Assembly (NCBI GenBank): GCA_905116865.2
Contig: CAJHNH020007701.1
Span: forward strand, 314,779 to 378,778
Source of the DNA: Candidula unifasciata
Lineage: Eukaryota; Mollusca; Gastropoda; Stylommatophora; Geomitridae
Direction: 5' to 3'
DNA: 64,000 nt
Positions 59,435-64,000 of this stretch are shown here, piece by piece. The notes beneath the pieces are model-generated. The model saw only the letters and a list, made by a program, of their open reading frames with translations. It was not told where the DNA came from and ran no database searches. Numbering within the stretch: the stretch's first letter is position 1; every line of letters starts with the position of its first letter. Both the position numbers and the translations under genes were made by a program.

Positions 59435-59521
59435 GCCCCAGAGGGAGAGAACCAGCCCAGCACTGATGTGGATCTGTTTGTCTCAACAGAGAAGATTATG
59501 GTGCTGAACACAGACTTGCAG
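59435..59521 (+). CDS. APBA: APBA exon: middle of PTB domain (codons 579-607)
   Basis: The exon encodes APEGENQPSTDVDLFVSTEK and IMVLNTDLQ, 29 codons in phase 0/0. This matches the central PTB strands of Mint/LIN-10. The STEKIMVLNTDL form is the one I associate with protostome proteins; the vertebrate counterpart reads differently (LTQRIKVLNAD). The acceptor is TTTTGTTTTATAG at 59434 and the donor is TTGCAG|GTAACT at 59522. It is separated from the previous PTB exon by 24.4 kb but from the next by only 796 bp. Confidence 0.96.
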
Positions 59522-59577
59522 GTAACTCATCTTCTTGGATTTCCTCACATCAGCTTGGGAACACATCAGGCCATAGA

Positions 59578-59765
59578 AATATCATTATCATCATGCAGCA
59601 GGTCCTTTGCACAACATCGTTCTCCCCTCAGTCTGCCTGTAAGAAACTTGGTCTCTCGCCAAACATCTTGCCTCATGTACTTTCCTACCCAAAGTGTCAC
59701 ATATATCCTGTGCCCATGTTCATGCTGGTCGGCCCCTGCCCCTCGTTTTCTGCGATACCACTACT
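59578..59765 (-). mobile_element. LINE-C 3' end, antisense, in the 0.8-kb intron
   Basis: CATCATGCAGCAGGTCCTTT, CTGTAAGAAACTTGGTCTCT and TCGGCCCCTGCCCC correspond to the reversed LINE-C C-terminus, starting ~57 bp after a splice donor. The rest of this intron (59770-60317) has no named element apart from an A-element head at 60120-60215. Confidence 0.75.
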
Positions 59766-60119
59766 ACTATTATTATTCCAGTCCGCCTTATAAATATAAG
59801 ATAAATGAATTGACATATATCAGTTGGCGCTCACAGAGACAAAGAAGACACACTAGACAAAAAAAATTAAAAAGTATAGTTACTATATTGGGAGGTTGAA
59901 GTAATCTTGGGTAGAAGATCTAGAAACAACCTTATATCTCCCTCGACACCCACAGCGGTAAAAGAGGAAGTGAAGAAGAAGAAGAAGTAATCTTGTTCCA
60001 GCAGCAAGGCGCTGTCATTATTTGGAGGTGAAGGTCTGTTTCTGATCCGGCAACTCTCAATTTTGACCACATCACCTTAATTATTAAATGTTGGTTGGCC
60101 TATAAAAATATGTCTAACA

Positions 60120-60215
60120 TATATCTGATGTCCCTGTGTGGATACTAGGGCAGCAATTTGAGGGGGAAAAAAGAAGAATAGATCCACTGTTCCTTACAAG
60201 CATGTAATATTTAGC
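60120..60215 (+). mobile_element. A-element head only
   Basis: CTGTGTGGATACTAGGGCAG, AAGAATAGATCCACTGTTCC and ACAAGCATGTAAT. Confidence 0.6.
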
Positions 60216-60317
60216 TCTCATTAATATCTTAAAAGAAGAGATTTATTTTCTTATAAATAAATATAATAAAATGTTATTGCTCCTATGATAATGTTATTAT
60301 TTAACCATCCAATCCAG

Positions 60318-60482
60318 GAGATCATGATGGATCATTCATTGAGAACAATTTCTTACATTGCTGACATTGGAGACATACTGGTAATCATGGCAAGACGTAG
60401 ACTGATCACCAGCCCTGACGACATGTTGGGCAGACGCAGGCGACAAGCCAAGATTCTCTGTCATGTGTTTGAGTCAGATGAG
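60318..60482 (+). CDS. APBA: APBA exon: late PTB domain (codons 608-662)
   Basis: The exon encodes EIMMDHSLRTISYIADIGD (608-626), ILVIMARRR, a loop with LITSPDDMLGRRRRQAK and the strand ILCHVFESDE. This is the last part of the PTB beta sandwich before the C-terminal helix. The basic run GRRRRQ is the variable loop between strands in this family. The acceptor is CATCCAATCCAG at 60317 and the donor is GATGAG|GTAAGT at 60483, phase 0. The expected next exon (PTB C-terminal helix, family form like AQLIAQSIGQAF) was not found in 60483-64000, so the gene continues past the window. Confidence 0.97.
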
Positions 60483-60539
60483 GTAAGTTTTCTGTGTCTT
60501 GTTGTACCATGTGAAGGGTAGATCCATGTTTGATCTTAT

Positions 60540-60755
60540 TGTTCTCTCTGTGTGGGTTTTAGGGATTCCATTTTGGAAGAAAAAAAGAATAGATCCCTGT
60601 TCATTAACAAACATGACTTAAGAGAAGACTAATTAGGGGTTTGTGGAAAATGAATGTATTGGGTTGAAAGGCACAGAATATGTAGCTGTAAACCACAAAA
60701 CAACATGCCAACTACCGTTTTAATAGCAGATACCCAAGAGAAAGAGCGAAATCTT
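60540..60755 (+). mobile_element. A2 variant, full length
   Basis: CTGTGTGGGTTTTAGGGATT, AAGAATAGATCCCTGTTC, AATGAATGTATTGGGTTGAA, ATGTAGCTGTAAACCAC, ending AAGAGAAAGAGCG. Confidence 0.75.
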
Positions 60756-60949
60756 GTTTGACTAGTTCCTAGACTGTGACAAAAAAAGTTTCACACTTTG
60801 TAAAAAGGACATGAGGCTGCCAAGAGTATTCAACTCAAAAGCACCATCTGGCATCAGCACCACCTGATATCTCTGTTACCTTTCATGAAAAAAACCATGT
60901 ACTACATTGATAAAGCGGCTGGAAGTATATATTTTCTATTTTCATCATT

Positions 60950-61135
60950 ATCATAGTCCCATAACACAGAGTGTTGTTGGGTCACCATTTGCTGTTGACC
61001 TTTTGATCTGGAACAGTCAGTTGCACTAAACTTGCTGATGACATACTTGAGACCCATCCAGTCAGCCAGAGTTTGGATCCAGGCGTTTCCCCACCTGCCT
61101 CTTCTCCTGTACTGAGCCCTATAGTATCATTTTAA
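60950..61135 (-). mobile_element. LINE-E 3' end, antisense
   Basis: TCATCATTATCATAGTCCC tail reversed, then GTTGTTGGGTCACCATTTGC, ATCCAGTCAGCCAGAGTTTG and CACCTGCCTCTTCTCCTGTA. Confidence 0.65.
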
Positions 61136-61504
61136 ATAGGCCATTATATGTTATCACGTGTTAGCACAACTTCATTTTCCATCTGTTAACTCTTAACAGA
61201 AATTCATGGTTGCCGATTTGTTGAGGGATGATATGGTGAACTTCGTCATTTGTGATGTGGTCTCTGTATGATATGCCAAGTATGTTTAATAAGCAAAAAT
61301 ATCATTTCTAATGCTTGCATGTTTTACAGCTGTTAAATAAAAGTACTAATAGCTAGTGCTCTAAGCATTCTTTTTATAGCTTTACTTGGGATATTTTTGA
61401 ATCTTCATTGCTGCCTAGTGTGGGCTGCTGTTGTTTGGGCAGCTCTTGACATGATTTCTGGTTTGAACCCTAGGTCTTTTAAAATGGATCCTAGATATTT
61501 AATC

Positions 61505-61560
61505 TCACCCCCCTCTTCCCCCTCCCACAGTGGGGTCCCTGGAACCCAGATGGGGAATAT
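61505..61560 (-). mobile_element. A-element head fragment, antisense
   Basis: CCCCCTCTTCCCCCTCCC then AGTGGGGTCCCTGGAACCC. Confidence 0.5.
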
Positions 61561-61964
61561 TGTTTACAAATTGTGTGCAGTGAAGTATGTTTTTTGACAA
61601 GAAATGAGAGATTGAAAGTCACTTCCACCAATACGGTATTGTAAGTTGTGACATGATATGTTGAGTGAATTATCTGTAGTCAATATTTGGATTGAAGGTG
61701 GGAGTGTGAACTTCATTATACCAGGTTTTGTGTGACTGGAGACCTGCTGAGAGCACTGGAACTCTGTAGTAGCTCTCACAGCGACCTCAGTGGATCTCTG
61801 AAACACTTGCACTCATGAACTGAACATGCGACCTTTAGACAAAGATTTTTTTTTTGGGTGGAAATAAAACTATAAAATCTCTTGAATATATATCATGTGT
61901 TATCATGGACATCACTATTTTTCATTGGTGCTTCATTCACCCTCGGCATCTGTTCAAGTTCAAT

Positions 61965-62145
61965 ATGCCTGGTGCGATTTTGTCTGCAGGCAATTGTGCA
62001 GCTGACCACTTTGTATTGATTTCAACAGTGGTATTAGCTGCCGACAATTTCGAACGCAGTGGCAAACTACTGCCTAGCAAAATCATGGACAGCCCTAAAA
62101 ATGATGGGTTGGTTCTGCAACATCATGTAAAGTATATACAGTTAA
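61965..62145 (+). mobile_element. SINE-2, diverged
   Basis: GCCTGGTGCGATTTTGTCTG, GATTTCAACAGTGGTATTAG, AGTGGCAAACTACTGCC, GGTTGGTTCTGCAACATCAT, GTATATACAGTTAACT. Confidence 0.75.
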
Positions 62146-62149
62146 CTTT

Positions 62150-62335
62150 AAGTCCATTGTCTTCTTGGTCTACCTCGTGGTCTAGGACCATTCAACTCCC
62201 TTGTGTCTACAGTTTTTACATCTCTTCATCTAACATGAGAACTTTACTTACCATTACTTAATGTAGAAATTATAAGCTGTTTTAAGTTGTTACATGTTAG
62301 TTTTGTGCTACATAGCTGTAAGGGCAGAACCTTAG
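62150..62335 (+). repeat. Duplicated ~180-bp block, copy 1 (no SINE)
   Basis: CCATTCAACTCCCTTGTGT, TTCATCTAACATGAGAACTT and TTTTAAGTTGTTACATGTTA also occur, diverged, in 63120-63213 joined to 63442-63535. Confidence 0.7.
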
Positions 62336-62379
62336 ATAGGCCTACGTGCCTGATTCCTAACCCACGAGGTAGAGGAAAC

Positions 62380-62600
62380 ATGAGGGGGGGGGGGGGGGAT
62401 GGTGTCTGTAAGGATGTTATTAATTTTATTGCGTGGAGGGAAAGCGGGGCGGGGAAGGAAGGGGGGGGGGGGGGGCTAAATTGGCCTCATTCCTCAGTTC
62501 CGGGACCTCTGCAGTCGACCCTCAGGCCTGGTTAAGTAAAATTAATGAAGGTCTGTGCTTGAGTCGGTTAACAAATAACAGCATATGGGGAGGGAGGGGG
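62380..62600. repeat. G-rich stretch with several G runs
   Basis: Runs of G at 62384-62398, 62461-62475 and 62597-62606 in purine-rich sequence. It is potentially quadruplex-prone and may be hard to sequence. Confidence 0.8.
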
Positions 62601-62825
62601 GGGGGTATGATCAAGTAACAAATAACATTTGAGGCAAAGAAGTTAAATTAACGGCTAGAACAGGGTGGTAACATATAGAATGTCCAAAACAGAAAGAACT
62701 GTTGATTGCAGTGTTCATTTGAGAAATAATTTTATAGACATAAATGAAAAAAGAAGTAAATATAACACAGGGTGAACCTCTTTAGTTTTTGTTCATCGTC
62801 TAATTTAGACAGGAATACTTGACAT

Positions 62826-62985
62826 CGGCTCCAAGGTCGACCCAGCCTAAAATGGGTACCCGGAGATGGCATGGGTAGTTAAGACGACTAGCGTGGTGTT
62901 GACTACATAACCCATCGAGTGTTGATTAGTCTATACAGATATGAACATCAGATACCGACGCACCATTGACATAACAAAGAATTTT
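62826..62985 (+). mobile_element. SINE-1 body
   Basis: GGTCGACCCAGCCTAAAATG, GGTACCCGGAGATGGC, GTGGTGTTGACTACATAACC and GATTAGTCTATACAGATATG. Confidence 0.75.
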
Positions 62986-63119
62986 ACTTCTTCAGCATTC
63001 CTAGCCCTTGAGTTGAGTTTCATTGTTGCAGATATCACCCGCCTCCGCTCATCTCTCTTGTTCGCCTTATCTTTCCAGTTGTTGACATCAAGTGTTTACA
63101 GGTCTGTCTAGATGTTACC

Positions 63120-63535
63120 TCTCCCTTGTCCTCATGGTCTGCTTTATGGTCTGTGGCCATTCAACTTCCTTGTGTAGTATACCTTTTTTTAATAACCTCT
63201 CTGTCATCTAACGTCGGCTTTGTGGCTAAGTCGGTGCGAACCATTCGTAATGCCGGGGTGCCAGGTTCGATCCCAGCTGCGGGCTATGCGCTTTGCGTTG
63301 GTTTCGACAGTGGTATCAGGGGCCGACCTTCCAGAAAACGATGGCAAACAACTGGACTTAAATTTGCCTAGAGAAACCACACAACAGCCAGGGGCTGCTG
63401 GGGTTGGTTCTGCAACGTCCTGTAAAGGATACGCAACTAACCTGTCATCTAACGATAACTTTACCTAATGTAGTCATAAGACGCTGTTTCAAGTTGTTAC
63501 ACGTTATTTTGGCGCAACACATCTGTAAGATGGGT
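63120..63535 (+). repeat. Duplicated ~180-bp block, copy 2 (split by SINE-2)
   Basis: Left part 63120-63213 and right part 63442-63535 together align with 62150-62335. The interruption is exactly the SINE-2 below plus its target duplication. Confidence 0.7.
63214..63441 (+). mobile_element. SINE-2, full length with 13-bp target duplication
   Basis: Head TCGGCTTTGTGGCTAAGTCG (A box) and CAGGTTCGATCCCAGCTGCG (B box), body CGACAGTGGTATCAGGGGCC, 3' end GTAAAGGATACGCAACTAAC. CTGTCATCTAACG occurs at 63201-63213 and 63442-63454. It is the best-preserved copy of the family here. Confidence 0.93.
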
Positions 63536-64000
63536 CGTCACGCAATCCTGCCTTTTCACTCTGTCTGCATTCCTAGTTTTCCAATATCGGAGCTCTATCC
63601 GCAAGCTAACACATTTGATTAGACGAATTTATGCCGCCTCTTCGGCGTATTTGATTTATTGAAGGAAAACTTACGCGCTCTAGTTGCGCAGCCAAGAGCG
63701 GTAATGTCATTTCGGAAATCAATGATTTCCTAGCAAAGCTTGGGAGTTTACTTATTCTGTTTAGTCTTCTAGACTTCCGCGTTGTTGTCAGTTCTAGGTA
63801 ATCATATCAGTAGGTATTGATCTGCACTCATAGACAAGAAGGAATAAGCCAAGAAAAAAAGTAGTAAATTGACAAGGAGAAAGAATATAAGTTATGGGCA
63901 AATTCTGGCACCTTTTGTACATCCTCTCATTTGTTTAAAGCTCATCCAGACGAATATTTACTTACATTTGTGGGTAGAAGCTGGTTGGAAATTCAGACAA

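Larger units (their letters stand above)
60483..64000 (+). other. APBA intron, 3' side open
   Basis: Contains an A2 copy, an antisense LINE-E end, an A-element head, SINE copies and a ~180-bp duplicated block. 61140-61500, 61565-61960, 62480-62820 and 63540-64000 hold no recognisable feature besides G runs. No PTB helix or PDZ exon was found. Confidence 0.75.

Noticed and set aside
63214..63300. A functional tRNA gene
   Set aside because: It has A and B boxes but is continuous with the SINE-2 body and has a target duplication; the cloverleaf is not complete.

Overview
This is animal nuclear DNA, AT-rich and intron-dominated. I read it as about 60 kb of one plus-strand gene, an X11/Mint/LIN-10 (APBA, amyloid-beta precursor-binding family A) scaffold protein. 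It is probably from a mollusc or other lophotrochozoan. The support is an invertebrate-style Mint PTB sequence, multi-kilobase introns filled with tRNA-derived SINEs and LINE 3' ends, and no bacterial-type gene organisation. The phylum is inference. No second protein-coding gene is supported on either strand. Most long reading frames come from LINE debris or from stop-free tandem repeats. Gene: eight exons (1516-1643, 6799-7767, 13867-14205, 17338-17453, 19985-20015, 34858-35009, 59435-59521, 60318-60482) join with matching intron phases into 662 uninterrupted codons. Residue numbers below count codon 1 at 1517. Residues 1-527 are the low-complexity, acidic and Ser-rich N-terminal region typical of Mints. 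Residues ~534-662 are most of the PTB domain. The 5' end (start codon, promoter) and the 3' end (end of the PTB domain, two PDZ domains) lie outside the window. A 24.4-kb intron splits the PTB domain. An 18-nt candidate microexon (51607-51624) inside that intron sits where vertebrate Mints carry a short basic insert. Repeats by family, with names coined here. (1) A-element: ~280 bp, head GTGTGGGTTCYGGGGNCCC followed by GAATAGACCCACTG, 3' end in (GAA)n, at least 12 copies; a variant A2 shares the head but has a different 3' half. (2) SINE-1: tRNA-like head GGAGTCGCCGTGGC, body GGTCGACCCAGCCTAAAATG, tail rich in CTTTACTTT. (3) SINE-2: tRNA-like head GGCTTTGTGGCTAAGTCGG, 3' end TGTAAAGGATACGCAACTAA. 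(4) SINE-3: one copy at 32.8 kb. (5) LINE-N: RNase H-bearing LINE ends with a pentanucleotide tail. (6) LINE-C, LINE-E and LINE-X: 3' ends of RT-type LINEs. (7) Two related fold-back DNA elements with GGCTATCC termini and 8-bp target duplications. (8) A 2.35-kb TG...CA insert with a 5-bp duplication, probably a solo LTR. (9) Tandem arrays, notably a 2.2-kb array of 22-bp units at 36.1-38.3 kb. Layout: 0-1.5 kb LINE and A-element debris; 1.5-20 kb the five N-terminal exons; 20-34.8 kb intron with the LTR-in-LINE nest, TTTC arrays, a SINE cluster and a fold-back element; 34.9 kb the first PTB exon; 35-59.4 kb intron with the minisatellite, a LINE interrupted by the second fold-back element and many short elements; 59.4-60.5 kb two PTB exons; 60.5-64 kb intron with SINEs and homopolymers.
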